A DNA stretch of 64,000 nucleotides, from the NCBI RefSeq assembly GCF_900104955.1, contig NZ_FNSI01000001.1, forward strand, positions 4,436,001-4,500,000. The letters are read 5' to 3'. Positions 18,297 to 27,536 of the stretch are shown in pieces. Numbering within the stretch: position 1 is the stretch's first letter; each line of letters begins with the position of its first letter. Below the pieces are notes generated by a model that ran no database searches, was not told the origin of the DNA, and was given only the letters and a program-made list of their open reading frames with translations. The position numbers and the translations under genes were made by a program. Source of the stretch: Beijerinckia sp. 28-YEA-48. Lineage in GTDB: Bacteria > Pseudomonadota > Alphaproteobacteria > Rhizobiales > Beijerinckiaceae.

Positions 18297-20120
18297 ATGA
18301 AACTGCGAAATATCGCCATCATCGCGCACGTCGATCACGGCAAAACCACGCTGGTCGACCGTTTGCTTCAGCAGTCCGGGTCATTCCGCGACAATCAACG
18401 CGTCGCTGAACGCGTCATGGATTCCAACGACCTGGAAAAGGAACGAGGCATCACCATTCTCGCCAAGGCGACTTCGGTGGTGTGGAAGGACGTCCGGGTC
18501 AACATCGTCGACACGCCAGGCCACGCCGACTTCGGTGGTGAGGTCGAGCGCATTCTGTCGATGGTCGACAGCGCCATCGTCCTGGTGGACGCGGCCGAAG
18601 GGCCGATGCCGCAGACGAAATTCGTCGTCGGCAAGGCGCTCAAGATCGGCCTGAAGCCGATCGTCTGCATCAACAAGGTCGATCGGCCGGATGCGCGAGT
18701 GACCGAGGTGGTCAACGAAGTGTTCGATCTGTTCGCCGCCCTTGATGCGACCGACGAGCAACTCGACTTCCCGATCATCTACGGCTCGGCCAAACAAGGC
18801 TGGATGGCAGAGTCCCCGGAAGGTCCCAATGATCAGGGCATGGCCGCACTGTTCGATCTCGTGCTGCGCCATGTTCCTGAACCCACCATCGAAGCAGGTG
18901 CGTTCCGCATGCTCGGCACCCTGCTGGAAGCCAATCCTTATCTCGGCCGGGTCGTCACCGGCCGAGTTTTTGCAGGGACCATCAAGCCGAACCAGGCGGT
19001 GAAGGTTCTCGACCATACCGGCAAAGTGGTGGAAACCGGCCGCGTCTCGAAAATTCTCGCTTTCCGCGGTATCGAGCGCCAGCCAATCGACGAGGCGGAA
19101 GCAGGCGACATCGTCGCCATCGCCGGTCTGGAAAAGTACAACGTCGCCGATACGCTGTGCGCCCCTGAGGTGAGCGAACCGCTGCAGGCGCAGCCGATCG
19201 ATCCGCCGACCCTGTCGATGACCTTCATGGTCAACGATTCGCCGCTCGCCGGCACTGAGGGCGACAAGGTGACGAGCCGCGTCATTCGCGACCGTCTGTT
19301 CCGCGAAGCGGAAGGCAATGTCGCCCTGCGCGTCGAGCCCGCACCGAACTCCGATGCCTATATCGTGTCTGGTCGTGGCGAATTGCAACTCGCCATTCTG
19401 ATCGAGACCATGCGTCGCGAAGGGTTCGAGCTGTCGATCTCGCGGCCGCGCGTGGTGTTCCAGCGCGGTGAAGACGGCGAAACGCTCGAGCCGATCGAGG
19501 AAGTCGTCATCGACGTGGATGAAGAACATTCCGGCGTCGTCGTGCAGAAGATGGCCGAACGCAAGGCTGAGATGATCGAAATGCGCCCCTCCGGCGGCAA
19601 TCGTCTGCGCCTGGTGTTCCACGCCCCGACGCGTGGCCTCATCGGCTATCAGGGCGAACTGCTCACCGATACCCGTGGCACGGCGATCATGAACCGCCTG
19701 TTCCACGAATATGCGCCTTACAAGGGTGACATTCAGGGCCGCCGCAACGGCGTGCTGATCTCCAACGAAGCGGGCGAAGCTGTCGCCTACGCGCTGTGGA
19801 AGCTGGAAGATCGCGGCCCGATGATGATCGAGCCCGGTTGGAAGGTCTATCGCGGCATGATCGTTGGCGAACATACCCGCGACAACGACCTTGAGATCAA
19901 CGTGCTGAAGGGCAAGCAGCTCACCAACATTCGCACGCAGAGCAAGGACGAAGCGGTGCGCCTGACGCCGCCGATCCGCATGACCCTCGAAAAGGCGCTG
20001 GCCTATATCGAGGATGACGAGCGGGTGGAAGTGACGCCGAAGTCGATCCGGCTGCGCAAGGCGATCCTCGATCCGAACGATCGCAAGCGCGCCGAGCGCT
20101 CGAAGGAAGCCGTAGCCTAA
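18297..20120 (+). CDS. typA: Ribosome-associated translational GTPase TypA/BipA
   Basis: A 607-residue translational GTPase, normal length for TypA/BipA, which binds the 70S ribosome and supports subunit assembly and stress growth. The G1 motif [15 protein letters not shown] is at residues 9-23, G2 in ERGITILAK near 50, G3 in [15 protein letters not shown] near 76, and G4 NKVD near 131. Domains II, III and V follow, with [13 protein letters not shown] and the [15 protein letters not shown] region near residues 445-460 and a TypA-specific C-terminal domain ending [11 protein letters not shown]. The ATG at 18297 gives the conserved [16 protein letters not shown] start; 62 upstream codons in frame are noncoding in character. 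Confidence 0.97.
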   Translation: MKLRNIAIIAHVDHGKTTLVDRLLQQSGSFRDNQRVAERVMDSNDLEKERGITILAKATSVVWKDVRVNIVDTPGHADFGGEVERILSMVDSAIVLVDAAEGPMPQTKFVVGKALKIGLKPIVCINKVDRPDARVTEVVNEVFDLFAALDATDEQLDFPIIYGSAKQGWMAESPEGPNDQGMAALFDLVLRHVPEPTIEAGAFRMLGTLLEANPYLGRVVTGRVFAGTIKPNQAVKVLDHTGKVVETGRVSKILAFRGIERQPIDEAEAGDIVAIAGLEKYNVADTLCAPEVSEPLQAQPIDPPTLSMTFMVNDSPLAGTEGDKVTSRVIRDRLFREAEGNVALRVEPAPNSDAYIVSGRGELQLAILIETMRREGFELSISRPRVVFQRGEDGETLEPIEEVVIDVDEEHSGVVVQKMAERKAEMIEMRPSGGNRLRLVFHAPTRGLIGYQGELLTDTRGTAIMNRLFHEYAPYKGDIQGRRNGVLISNEAGEAVAYALWKLEDRGPMMIEPGWKVYRGMIVGEHTRDNDLEINVLKGKQLTNIRTQSKDEAVRLTPPIRMTLEKALAYIEDDERVEVTPKSIRLRKAILDPNDRKRAERSKEAVA

Positions 20121-20161
20121 ACCATTGTTGTCCCTGGCTTAACGGGACAGCAAGATTCCTG

Positions 20162-20205
20162 TCCTAGCGTGGATGTCTGCGGTTTGCCGCAACAACACGC
20201 TAGGA
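20162..20205 (+). promoter_or_regulatory. Nested hairpin overlapping the ribosome site of a small gene
   Basis: A perfect 10-base stem (TCCTAGCGTG 20162-20171, CACGCTAGGA 20196-20205) encloses an inner hairpin TGCGG-TTTG-CCGCA. The 3' arm contains TAGGA, the only plausible ribosome site for the GTG at 20216. It could be a translation-regulating structure or the terminator region of typA; there is no T-tract. Confidence 0.4.
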
Positions 20206-20215
20206 TGGCTCTGCG

Positions 20216-20491
20216 GTGCTCACAATCAACCCCAACAAGCGGCGCAGCCCCCTGGCCAGGCAACAGGCCTCGTTGGAGCGCTCACGCGTCGGCATCGGGG
20301 AAGAGCCAGCCCATCCAGAAACGTCACAGCCGCCTACGGATGCTCCGTCGCGCGAAGCGGCGCAGCACTTGATCCAGACGCTCTGGACGACCCTGCCGCC
20401 TGCCGGGTCAACCTGGAGCCTGGCACAACGCCAAGCCTGGTTGCGATCGGCCGAACAGGTCTTCGCCCTCGTCTACACGCGCGAAAGCTGA
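20216..20491 (+). CDS. Small hypothetical protein, 91 aa
   Basis: A 91-residue basic, proline-rich N-terminal region followed by a more ordered tail, LIQTLWTTLPPAGSTWSLAQ and RQAWLRSAEQVFALVYTRE cited by WLRSAEQVFALVY. Small Rhizobiales proteins with a WLxAAxxxFxLxY-type ending are familiar to me, and the amino acid composition looks protein-like rather than like a shadow reading, but I cannot name a family. The start is GTG with TAGGA 11 bases upstream, inside a strong hairpin. It ends seven bases before the convergent mutM stop. Two overlapping frames in the same stretch look less protein-like. Moderate confidence that it is real. Confidence 0.5.
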   Translation: MLTINPNKRRSPLARQQASLERSRVGIGEEPAHPETSQPPTDAPSREAAQHLIQTLWTTLPPAGSTWSLAQRQAWLRSAEQVFALVYTRES

Positions 20492-20498
20492 TCCGTCT

Positions 20499-21380
20499 TC
20501 AGCGCTGGCACTTTGCGCAAAAGAACGTCGAGCGGCCCGATTGCACGATGCGCTGGATGGTGCCGGTGCATTTCGGGGTCGGACAGGGCGTACCTTCGCG
20601 ATCGTAAACCCGGAACGAATGCTGAAAATAGCCGAGCGTTCCGTCCGTCTGGCGATGATCACGCAGCGACGAACCGCCGGCCGCCACCGCCTCCATCAAC
20701 ACATCACGGATCGACACCGCCAGCAGATCGGCTTTGCCGGCCATGAGGCCCTTGTTCTTGGCCAGCGTTCCTGCGGCGCGGCGCGGCGACAACCCCGAAC
20801 GATGCAGGGCTTCACTGACATAGATATTGCCGAGGCCAGCGATCAGCCGCTGATCCAACAGCGCCGCTTTCAACGGCGCTTTCTTATCCGCAAAAACCGT
20901 GGCGATCAGGGTGCCGTCCAGCTCATTGCCCAAGGGCTCGATGCCCATGCTGGCGAACAGCGGATGGGCGGCCAGCTCGTTGCGTGCGATGAGCTGCATG
21001 AAGCCAAAGCGGCGCGGATCGTTGTAGATAATGCGCGCGCCGTTCGACATTTTGAACGTCACATGATCGTGCGCCGCCGCCTTGGAACGATCATATTGAA
21101 ACGCGCCTGGTGTCGCCTCCTCACCGTCTCGCTCAATGCGGAATGAGCCACTCATGCCCAGATGCATGACCAGCACGGTGCCATCATCGAGATCGCCGAC
21201 GAGATATTTGGCGCGCCGGCCCAGGCCAACCAATTGCCGCCCTTGAAGCCGTTCGACGAAACGCTCAGGGAAGGGAAAGCGCAGATTGGGACGCCGCTGC
21301 TCGACGGCGGCGAAGGTCTCGCCGGTCATATGCGGCTCAAGGCCGCGACGGACGGTTTCGACTTCGGGAAGTTCAGGCAT
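20499..21380 (-). CDS. mutM: Formamidopyrimidine-DNA glycosylase
   Basis: MutM/Fpg removes oxidised purines such as 8-oxoguanine and cleaves the abasic site by beta/delta elimination. The 293-residue chain starts [17 protein letters not shown], giving catalytic Pro2 (after Met removal) and Glu3; the conserved Lys region [11 protein letters not shown] is near residue 58, the [12 protein letters not shown] core near 114, the [16 protein letters not shown] helix-two-turn-helix near 181, and a C-terminal zinc finger with cysteines in CPTPKC and FFCAKC. The ATG at 21380 is fixed by the invariant N-terminus; a 49-codon upstream extension is rejected. Divergent from ubiE, as in many Rhizobiales. Confidence 0.97.
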   Translation of the reverse strand: MPELPEVETVRRGLEPHMTGETFAAVEQRRPNLRFPFPERFVERLQGRQLVGLGRRAKYLVGDLDDGTVLVMHLGMSGSFRIERDGEEATPGAFQYDRSKAAAHDHVTFKMSNGARIIYNDPRRFGFMQLIARNELAAHPLFASMGIEPLGNELDGTLIATVFADKKAPLKAALLDQRLIAGLGNIYVSEALHRSGLSPRRAAGTLAKNKGLMAGKADLLAVSIRDVLMEAVAAGGSSLRDHRQTDGTLGYFQHSFRVYDREGTPCPTPKCTGTIQRIVQSGRSTFFCAKCQR

Positions 21381-21483
21381 GGCGTTCCGACGCGTCAGAT
21401 GTTCACGATGACATAAAGTAAGGACTGACTTACATAGCCTCCAGGCAGCAGGCGCGCTATGGTCTTCGCCGCCGGAGATAGTC

Positions 21484-22263
21484 ATGCAAACCGACCAAAA
21501 ACCAGCCGAAACCACCGATTCCGACATTGATTTCGGCTTTTCGCGCGTTCAGCTCGGCGAAAAGCAGGGGCTAGTCAACGACGTCTTCCATAAGGTGGCG
21601 GGCCGTTACGACCTGATGAACGACCTGATGTCGGCCGGGCTGCACCGGATCTGGAAGGATATTCTGGTTGGACGGATCGGCCTGAGCCAGAGCCGACGTT
21701 TTCGCCATATCGATGTGGCGGGTGGCACCGGCGACGTCGCCTTCCGCATCGCCGACGCCGGCGGCCCCGATACCCGCGTTACGGTCGCCGACATCAATGG
21801 CGCCATGCTCGATGTCGGACGCGAGCGCGCCATCAAGCGGCATCTCGACGGCCAAGTCGATTTCGTCGAGGCCAATGCGGAAGAACTGCCCTTCGAGGAC
21901 AATTCCTTCGACGGCTATACGATCGCCTTCGGCATTCGGAACGTGCCGCGCCGCGACAAGGCGCTGCGCGAAGCCTGGCGCGTGCTGCGCCGGGGCGGGC
22001 ACTTCCAGTGCCTGGAGTTTTCCGAAGTCGACGTGCCGCTGCTCGACAAATTCTATCGCACCTATTCCTTCACCGCGATCCCAGCAATCGGCAAGGTCAT
22101 CACCGGAGACGGCCAGCCCTATCGCTATCTGGTGGAATCGATCGCGCAATTCCCGCCGCCGGAAACATTCCGCCAGATGGTGGAGGATGCCGGCTTCCAG
22201 CGCGCCCGCTTCCAACGCCTGAGCGGTGGCATCGTGGCCATTCATTCCGGCTGGAAGCTGTAG
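21484..22263 (+). CDS. ubiE: Demethylmenaquinone/2-polyprenyl-benzoquinol C-methyltransferase UbiE
   Basis: UbiE is the SAM-dependent C-methyltransferase of ubiquinone biosynthesis (and of menaquinone where present). The 259 residues show the family start [32 protein letters not shown], cited by [14 protein letters not shown] near residue 36, SAM motif [18 protein letters not shown] near 77, and [21 protein letters not shown] near 142. Length is normal. The start ATG at 21484 is 104 bases from the divergent mutM. The stop lies nine bases before the UbiB start, and both act on the same lipid quinone pathway at the inner membrane. Confidence 0.96.
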   Translation: MQTDQKPAETTDSDIDFGFSRVQLGEKQGLVNDVFHKVAGRYDLMNDLMSAGLHRIWKDILVGRIGLSQSRRFRHIDVAGGTGDVAFRIADAGGPDTRVTVADINGAMLDVGRERAIKRHLDGQVDFVEANAEELPFEDNSFDGYTIAFGIRNVPRRDKALREAWRVLRRGGHFQCLEFSEVDVPLLDKFYRTYSFTAIPAIGKVITGDGQPYRYLVESIAQFPPPETFRQMVEDAGFQRARFQRLSGGIVAIHSGWKL

Positions 22264-22272
22264 GACCCCCCT

Positions 22273-23829
22273 TTGTTTCAAGCAGTCGGTCATATCTTTC
22301 GTCTGGTGCAGGCCTCCTATGTGATGGCGCGCGAAGGCGTGTTCTCGGACGTCGATGCCAGCATGCTGCCGCCGCCGGCGCGCGCGCCGTTGGCGCTGGC
22401 CAAGCTGATCGCGCGGCGCACGAGCGGCGGAACCGGCTCGCGCTTGACGCGCGCCATGGCGCGCCTTGGCCCGTCCTATGTGAAACTCGGTCAGTTTCTG
22501 GCGACGCGGCCCGATATCGTCGGCATGAATTCAGCGCGCGAGCTCGAAGCCCTGCAGGATCGGATGCCGCCCTTCCCGCGCGACGAAGCGGTCAGGGTCA
22601 TCGAACGATCGTTCGATAAGAAGCTCGCCGACATCTACGCCGACTTCAGCGAACCGGTGGCGGCGGCCTCAATCGCACAGGTCCATAAAGCAACGGTCTC
22701 CGACGCAACCGGCACGCGCGAAGTGGCCGTCAAAGTGCTGCGGCCCGGCATCGAGCGGCGCTTCGCGCGCGATCTCACCGACATGTTCTTTGCCGCGCGC
22801 ATCGCCGAACGTTGGTCGGCGGAGGCACGACGCCTGCGCTTCATCGGCATTGTCGAAACCCTGGCGCGCACCGTGCGCATGGAAATGGATTTTCGGCTGG
22901 AAGCGGCCGCCGCGTCCGAATTCGGCGAGAATGTCGCCAAGGACCACGATTTCCGCGTGCCCGATGTCGATTGGAATCTAACCGCCAAGGATGTGCTGAC
23001 CTTGGAGTGGATCGACGGCGTGCCACTGTCCGACATCGCCGCGCTCGAACGCAGCGGTTTCGATCGCCGGAATCTCGGCCGCATCGTCATCCAATCGTTC
23101 CTGACCCATGCGGTGCGCGACGGCCTGTTCCATGCCGACATGCATCAGGGCAATCTGTTCATTGATCGCGACAGCCGACTTGTCGCGGTCGACTTCGGCA
23201 TCATGGGCCGGCTCGGCCCGAAGGAACGGCGTTTCCTCGCCGAAATCCTGTTCGGCTTCATTACGCGCAATTACCAGCGCGTCGCCGAAGTGCATTTCGA
23301 GGCGGGCTATGTGCCGTCGTCGCAGCGCGTCGCCGATTTCGCCCAAGCCATTCGCGCCATCGGTGAGCCGATCCATTCGCGCAAGGCCGATGAAATCTCG
23401 ATGGCGAAGCTTTTGACTTTGCTGTTTGAGATCACCGCCCTCTTCGAAATGAAGACGCGCACCGAACTGGTCATGCTGCAGAAGACCATGGTGGTCGTCG
23501 AAGGCGTGGCGCGCTCGCTCGACCCGCACCTTGATATGTGGGCGACAGCCGAACCGGTCATCGGCGAATGGATCAAGGAGAAGCTCGGCCCGGTCGGCAT
23601 CATGCAGGAAGCGGGACGCGGCGTCACCAATCTCGGCAAGATCGCCTTTCAGCTGCCGGACCTGCTCGATCGCGCCGAAGCCCTGGTGCGACGGCTCAAC
23701 GATGATCAGTTCCTTTTCGATAGCGAGCGCGCGCTCGAAAAGGCCGCCGCGTCAGCCGGCGAACACTGGAAATGGATGGGCATATGGACGGTCGTCATCC
23801 TTCTGGTCGTGGCGTTGATGGTGCGCTAA
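22273..23829 (+). CDS. ubiB: ABC1-family atypical kinase UbiB
   Basis: UbiB is an ABC1/ADCK-type ATPase needed for ubiquinone biosynthesis. Of 518 residues, the KxGQ signature is VKLGQFLATRPD near residue 72, the Ala-rich nucleotide loop AAASIAQVHKATV near 134, the invariant ADMHQGNLFID near 290 and VDFGIMGRL near 308. Two hydrophobic segments at the very C-terminus (GIWTVVILLVVALMVR) anchor it in the membrane. The TTG at 22273 gives the expected family start FxxxxRLxxAxxVxAREG; GTAGGA lies about eight bases upstream. It forms an operon with ubiE, and coaBC follows 40 bases later. Confidence 0.95.
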   Translation: MFQAVGHIFRLVQASYVMAREGVFSDVDASMLPPPARAPLALAKLIARRTSGGTGSRLTRAMARLGPSYVKLGQFLATRPDIVGMNSARELEALQDRMPPFPRDEAVRVIERSFDKKLADIYADFSEPVAAASIAQVHKATVSDATGTREVAVKVLRPGIERRFARDLTDMFFAARIAERWSAEARRLRFIGIVETLARTVRMEMDFRLEAAAASEFGENVAKDHDFRVPDVDWNLTAKDVLTLEWIDGVPLSDIAALERSGFDRRNLGRIVIQSFLTHAVRDGLFHADMHQGNLFIDRDSRLVAVDFGIMGRLGPKERRFLAEILFGFITRNYQRVAEVHFEAGYVPSSQRVADFAQAIRAIGEPIHSRKADEISMAKLLTLLFEITALFEMKTRTELVMLQKTMVVVEGVARSLDPHLDMWATAEPVIGEWIKEKLGPVGIMQEAGRGVTNLGKIAFQLPDLLDRAEALVRRLNDDQFLFDSERALEKAAASAGEHWKWMGIWTVVILLVVALMVR

Positions 23830-23869
23830 CCTCGCGTTTTGCCCAATTCTTTCGGCCCTTGGTGGGAAC

Positions 23870-25105
23870 ATGCTGACAGGCAAGCGGATTCTCCTGGTGA
23901 TCGGTGGCGGCATCGCCGCCTATAAGGCGCTTGACCTGATCCGGCGCCTGCGTGAGCGCGGCGCCACGGTGCGCGCCGTGCTGACGCCAGCGGCCAGCCA
24001 TTTCGTCACGCCGCTCTCGGTGGCCGCGCTCTCGGGCGAGAAGGTCAGCGAAGATCTGTTCTCGCTGACCGACGAAGCCGAGATGGGCCATATCGAACTG
24101 TCGCGCGACGCTGATCTTTTGGCTGTGGTGCCGGCCACCGCCGACCTCATCGCCAAGATGGCCAATGGTTTGGCGAACGATCTCGCCTCGACCTTGCTGC
24201 TCGCCACCGACAAGAAGACGATCGTCGCGCCGGCGATGAACCTGCGCATGTGGCTGCATCCGGCAACCCAGCGCAATGTGCAGCGGCTGCGCGAGGACGG
24301 CGTTGCCTTTGTCGGCCCGGTCGATGGCGCCATGGCCTGCGGCGAGTTTGGACCGGGACGGATGAGCGAGCCGCTGGAGATTGTCGCTGGCATCGAAGAG
24401 ATGCTCAAGCAGTCGACCGTCATTGCGCTGCCAAGCGGCGAAACCTCGAACGCACTGCGCGGCAAGCATGTGGTGATTACTTCCGGCCCAACCCATGAGC
24501 CGATCGATCCGGTGCGCTACATCGCCAATCGCTCGTCGGGACGGCAAGGCCATGCGATCGCCGCAGCCGCAGCCGCGGCCGGCGCCAAAGTGACTTTGAT
24601 CAGCGGCCCGGTTTCAATCCCCGATCCGGCTGGCGTGCACACCGTGCATGTGGAGACCGCCGAGCAAATGTTGCAGGCGACGCGCCAGGCGCTGCCCGCC
24701 GATCTGTTCATCGCCGCAGCCGCCGTCGCCGATTGGCGCGTGGCCACGGCGAACGACAACAAGATCAAGAAGGGCAAAGAGGCGCCGACGCTCACCTTCG
24801 CCGAAAACCCGGATATCCTGGCCACAGTCGCGGCGCTGACGAAAGGGCGGCCACAGCTCGTGGTTGGCTTTGCAGCGGAAACCGAAAAGGTCGAGGACTA
24901 TGCGCGCCAGAAGCTGGCACGTAAGAAATGCGACATGATCATCGCCAACGACGTCAGCCCGGGAACCGGGGTGATGGGTGGCGATGAAAATACAGTTCAC
25001 ATCGTCACGACGACCGGCATAGAAACATGGCCGAAAATGAAGAAGGACGAAGTTGCAGTGAAACTCGTTGCCCTGCTGGCCCAACGCCTTGAGGCCCGCT
25101 CATGA
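23870..25105 (+). CDS. coaBC: Bifunctional phosphopantothenoylcysteine decarboxylase/synthetase
   Basis: CoaBC (Dfp) makes phosphopantothenoylcysteine and decarboxylates it to phosphopantetheine in coenzyme A synthesis. The N-terminal flavoprotein half has [19 protein letters not shown], the FMN-site PAMNLRMW near residue 122 and the catalytic Cys in [14 protein letters not shown] near 155. The C-terminal synthetase half begins near residue 200 with [25 protein letters not shown], cited by [13 protein letters not shown], and has AAAVADW and the Lys motif NKIKKG near 300. At 411 residues it is of normal length. Its stop overlaps the dut start by four bases (ATGA), so the two are co-translated. 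Confidence 0.96.
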   Translation: MLTGKRILLVIGGGIAAYKALDLIRRLRERGATVRAVLTPAASHFVTPLSVAALSGEKVSEDLFSLTDEAEMGHIELSRDADLLAVVPATADLIAKMANGLANDLASTLLLATDKKTIVAPAMNLRMWLHPATQRNVQRLREDGVAFVGPVDGAMACGEFGPGRMSEPLEIVAGIEEMLKQSTVIALPSGETSNALRGKHVVITSGPTHEPIDPVRYIANRSSGRQGHAIAAAAAAAGAKVTLISGPVSIPDPAGVHTVHVETAEQMLQATRQALPADLFIAAAAVADWRVATANDNKIKKGKEAPTLTFAENPDILATVAALTKGRPQLVVGFAAETEKVEDYARQKLARKKCDMIIANDVSPGTGVMGGDENTVHIVTTTGIETWPKMKKDEVAVKLVALLAQRLEARS

Positions 25106-25572
25106 ACACCATTCGCGTTCCCGTCATCCGCCTGCCGCATAGCGGGGGGCTCGACTTGCCGCGTTATCAAAGCACTGGCGCGGCCGGACTGGATCTTGTC
25201 GCCGCCATTCCCGCCGATGATCAGGTCTCGATCGCGCCTGGCCAACGCCGCCTCGTGCCGACAGGCCTGGCGATCGCTTTGCCCGATGGCTACGAGGCGC
25301 AGGTTCGCCCCCGCTCCGGCCTCGCCCTTAAAAATGGCGTGACGGTCCTGAATGCTCCGGGTACGGTCGACAGCGATTACCGGGGGGAAATCGGAGTGAT
25401 CCTGATCAATCTGGGCGATGTGCCCTTCGTTATTGCTCGCGGCGATCGCATCGCGCAGATGGTGGTCGCACCCGTCAGCCAGCTTGAGTTCGAAGAGACA
25501 TCGGCGCTGGCAACATCGGAGCGTGGCGCCGGTGGCTTCGGGTCGACAGGCGGGCGGGATGGCGCCAAATGA
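25102..25572 (+). CDS. dut: Deoxyuridine 5'-triphosphate nucleotidohydrolase
   Basis: Trimeric dUTPase hydrolyses dUTP to dUMP, keeping uracil out of DNA and feeding thymidylate synthesis. All five motifs are visible in 156 residues: [24 protein letters not shown] near residue 69, [17 protein letters not shown] near 91, [10 protein letters not shown] near 113, and the C-terminal [10 protein letters not shown]. The ATG at 25102 overlaps the coaBC stop and the dut stop overlaps the next start (ATGA at 25569-25572), so coaBC-dut-rrf2 form a coupled run. Confidence 0.97.
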   Translation: MNTIRVPVIRLPHSGGLDLPRYQSTGAAGLDLVAAIPADDQVSIAPGQRRLVPTGLAIALPDGYEAQVRPRSGLALKNGVTVLNAPGTVDSDYRGEIGVILINLGDVPFVIARGDRIAQMVVAPVSQLEFEETSALATSERGAGGFGSTGGRDGAK

Positions 25573-26021
25573 TCCTGTTATCGCGTCGGGCTGTTCTGGC
25601 CATAGCGGCCGTCGTCGATATCGCGCTGCATGCGCGCCCGTCGCCCGTGGCAGCCAAGACGCTCGCAGGCCGGCATCAGCTGCCGCCCCGGCATCTTGAA
25701 ACACTGCTGCAAGCCCTGGTCCATGCTAATATCCTCAAAGGCGTGCGGGGACCGCGCGGTGGCTATGAACTGGCCCGCGAGCGGCGGCGCATTTCGGTCG
25801 GCGAAATCGTCCGGGCGGCTATGTCCGAGACCTTCGACGACCAGAGCGAAGATCGCACCGCCTCGCCGCTGGTCGATAAAGTCATCGTTCCGCTGATCGC
25901 CGACGCCAGCAAGGAGCTCCTGGCCATTCTGGACCGGTCGACAGTGGAAGATCTTTGCCGGCAGGCCGAGACCGCATCGGCGGTCAGCGATGCCAAAGCG
26001 ACGATTGATTTTACGATCTAG
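25569..26021 (+). CDS. Rrf2 family transcriptional regulator, CymR-like
   Basis: A 150-residue Rrf2-type winged-helix regulator. The HTH and wing are clear: [19 protein letters not shown] at the start, [20 protein letters not shown] near residue 38 and [23 protein letters not shown] near 58, cited by [13 protein letters not shown]. The three clustered cysteines that bind iron-sulfur clusters in IscR, NsrR or RirA are missing; the only Cys is in VEDLCRQAE near the C-terminus. Lying directly upstream of cysK, it resembles CymR, which represses cysteine genes in Bacillus through contact with CysK. It is translationally coupled to dut by ATGA. Confidence 0.88.
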   Translation: MILLSRRAVLAIAAVVDIALHARPSPVAAKTLAGRHQLPPRHLETLLQALVHANILKGVRGPRGGYELARERRRISVGEIVRAAMSETFDDQSEDRTASPLVDKVIVPLIADASKELLAILDRSTVEDLCRQAETASAVSDAKATIDFTI

Positions 26022-26078
26022 CTTTGGTATTTTATTATTTCGACAGTATTTATATGGTAATATCGAAGGAGGGTTCCG
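26022..26078 (+). promoter_or_regulatory. AT-rich cysK leader with strong ribosome site
   Basis: This short stretch is far richer in A and T than its surroundings (GGTATTTTATTATTT, GTATTTATATGGTAATAT) and ends in GAAGGAGGG, an excellent ribosome site eight bases before the cysK ATG. TTCGA and TCGAA flank the AT-rich core. A promoter and operator for the adjacent Rrf2 protein are plausible. Confidence 0.4.
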
Positions 26079-27059
26079 ATGGCCGATGCAAAGCAGGATC
26101 AAGGGACCAAGGTGCCCGGCCGCGGCCGGATCTATGATTCCATCACCCAGACCATCGGCGACACGCCGATCGTCCGCCTCAACCGCATCGCCGCCGAGGC
26201 TGGGGTGAAGGCCAATATCCTGGCCAAGCTTGAGTTCTTCAACCCGATCTCGAGCGTCAAGGACCGGATCGGCGTCGCCATGATCGATGCCCTGGAAGCG
26301 GCCGGCAAGATCCAGCCTGGCAAGACCACCCTGGTCGAGCCGACGTCTGGCAATACCGGTATCGCGCTCGCCTTCGTGGCGGCGGCGCGCGGCTACAAAC
26401 TGATGCTGGTGATGCCGGAATCGATGTCGATCGAACGGCGCAAAATGCTGGCCCTGCTCGGCGCCGAACTGGTGCTGACGCCTGCGGCGCAAGGCATGAA
26501 AGGCGCGATTGCCAAGGCTAACGAGATCGTCGCCGCAACGCCGGGCGCTGTCATTCCGCAGCAGTTCGAGAACCCGGCCAATCCGGAAATCCACCGCAAA
26601 ACCACCGCCGAGGAGATCTGGAACGACACCAAAGGCACGGTCGACGTGATCATTTCGGGAATCGGCACCGGCGGCACGATCACGGGCGTCGGCCAGGTCC
26701 TGAAGCCACGTAAGCCTGGCCTTAAGATTGTTGCCGTCGAACCGGAGGATTCCCCAGTGCTCTCAGGCGGCCAGCCCGGCCCGCATAAGATTCAGGGCAT
26801 TGGCGCCGGTTTCGTCCCTGCGATCCTGGACCGCACCGTGATTGACGAAGTGGTGACGGTGGGCAACCAGACCGCCTTCGACACATCGCGAAAACTGGCC
26901 CGGCTGGAAGGGGTTCCGGTCGGTATTTCGGCGGGGGCCGCCGTGGCCGCCGCCCTGGAAGTGGGCGCCCGGCCCGGGATGGAAGGTAAAAATATCGTTG
27001 TCATCCTTCCCGATTTCGCCGAACGCTACCTTTCGACGGCCTTGTTCGACGGACTCTGA
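26079..27059 (+). CDS. cysK: Cysteine synthase A (O-acetylserine sulfhydrylase)
   Basis: PLP enzyme that makes cysteine from O-acetylserine and sulfide. The 326-residue chain carries the PLP lysine in [13 protein letters not shown] near residue 51-63, the substrate loop [12 protein letters not shown] near 88, the phosphate-binding [12 protein letters not shown] near 196, and [12 protein letters not shown] near 248. The start ATG follows GAAGGAGGG. It lies 57 bases after the Rrf2 gene, which probably controls it. The C-terminal end FDGL and the overall length fit CysK more than CysM. A hairpin followed by a T-rich tract lies about 60 bases after the stop. Confidence 0.95.
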   Translation: MADAKQDQGTKVPGRGRIYDSITQTIGDTPIVRLNRIAAEAGVKANILAKLEFFNPISSVKDRIGVAMIDALEAAGKIQPGKTTLVEPTSGNTGIALAFVAAARGYKLMLVMPESMSIERRKMLALLGAELVLTPAAQGMKGAIAKANEIVAATPGAVIPQQFENPANPEIHRKTTAEEIWNDTKGTVDVIISGIGTGGTITGVGQVLKPRKPGLKIVAVEPEDSPVLSGGQPGPHKIQGIGAGFVPAILDRTVIDEVVTVGNQTAFDTSRKLARLEGVPVGISAGAAVAAALEVGARPGMEGKNIVVILPDFAERYLSTALFDGL

Positions 27060-27118
27060 GCCGGCACCGCAGCCAGACTCAGAAGCGTTGACGCCGATGG
27101 CTATTGCGCCTAAAAGGG

Positions 27119-27150
27119 CCCGCAAATGGCGGGTCTTTATTTGACCCGCC
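27119..27150 (+). terminator. cysK terminator region with overlapping alternative hairpins
   Basis: CCCGC-AAATG-GCGGG (27119-27133) followed by TCTTTATTT resembles an intrinsic terminator for cysK. The right arm can instead pair downstream: GGCGGGTC (27128-27135) with GACCCGCC (27143-27150), a perfect 8-base stem. The two folds exclude each other. Confidence 0.5.
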
Positions 27151-27161
27151 GCTGAAATTCC

Positions 27162-27187
27162 TGCCGGGCGGATGTCCGGCATTTTTT
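27162..27187 (+). promoter_or_regulatory. Terminator-like hairpin in the rpsT leader
   Basis: TGCCGG (27162-27167) pairs with CCGGCA (27176-27181) and is followed by six T residues, all just upstream of the GAGGA ribosome site of rpsT. Such a placement could attenuate rpsT transcription or end read-through from cysK. Confidence 0.45.
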
Positions 27188-27199
27188 CGAGGACAACAC

Positions 27200-27460
27200 A
27201 TGGCTAACACCGCGTCGGCCCGCAAGGCTGTCAGAAAGATCGCGCATCGTACCGCGGTCAACCGCTCGCGCCGCAGCGCGATGCGTACCTATGTTCGCAA
27301 GCTCGAAGAGGCCATCGCTTCCGGTGATGCCACTGCCGCCAAGACGGCGTTCGACACTGCAGCCCCTGTCATCATGCGCGCAGCGCAGAAGGGCATCCTG
27401 CACAAGAACACCGCGTCGCGTAAGGTTTCGCGTCTTGCTATTCGCGTGAAGGCACTCTGA
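27200..27460 (+). CDS. rpsT: 30S ribosomal protein S20
   Basis: S20 binds 16S rRNA early in 30S assembly. The 86-residue basic protein has the family sequence [25 protein letters not shown], cited by [13 protein letters not shown], then [12 protein letters not shown] and [23 protein letters not shown], cited by [13 protein letters not shown]. The ATG at 27200 sits nine bases after GAGGA. The gene precedes dnaA as in many Rhizobiales and is followed by a strong terminator at 27500. A frame extension upstream of the ATG is not part of the protein. Confidence 0.97.
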   Translation: MANTASARKAVRKIAHRTAVNRSRRSAMRTYVRKLEEAIASGDATAAKTAFDTAAPVIMRAAQKGILHKNTASRKVSRLAIRVKAL

Positions 27461-27499
27461 TTTCAGACTGCGATCGCGTCTATCATTAGAATGGATTGA

Positions 27500-27536
27500 G
27501 AAGCCTGGATCGAAAGATCCAGGCTTCTTGTTTTGT
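27500..27536 (+). terminator. Strong intrinsic terminator after rpsT
   Basis: A perfect 12-base stem (GAAGCCTGGATC 27500-27511, GATCCAGGCTTC 27516-27527) with a GAAA tetraloop is followed by TTGTTTT. This is a textbook intrinsic terminator. Confidence 0.9.

Noticed and set aside
18381-19874. A 497-codon open frame opposite typA
   Set aside because: It is histidine- and glutamate-rich without any family motif, typical of an antisense shadow of a GC-rich gene; typA on the plus strand has full GTPase motifs.
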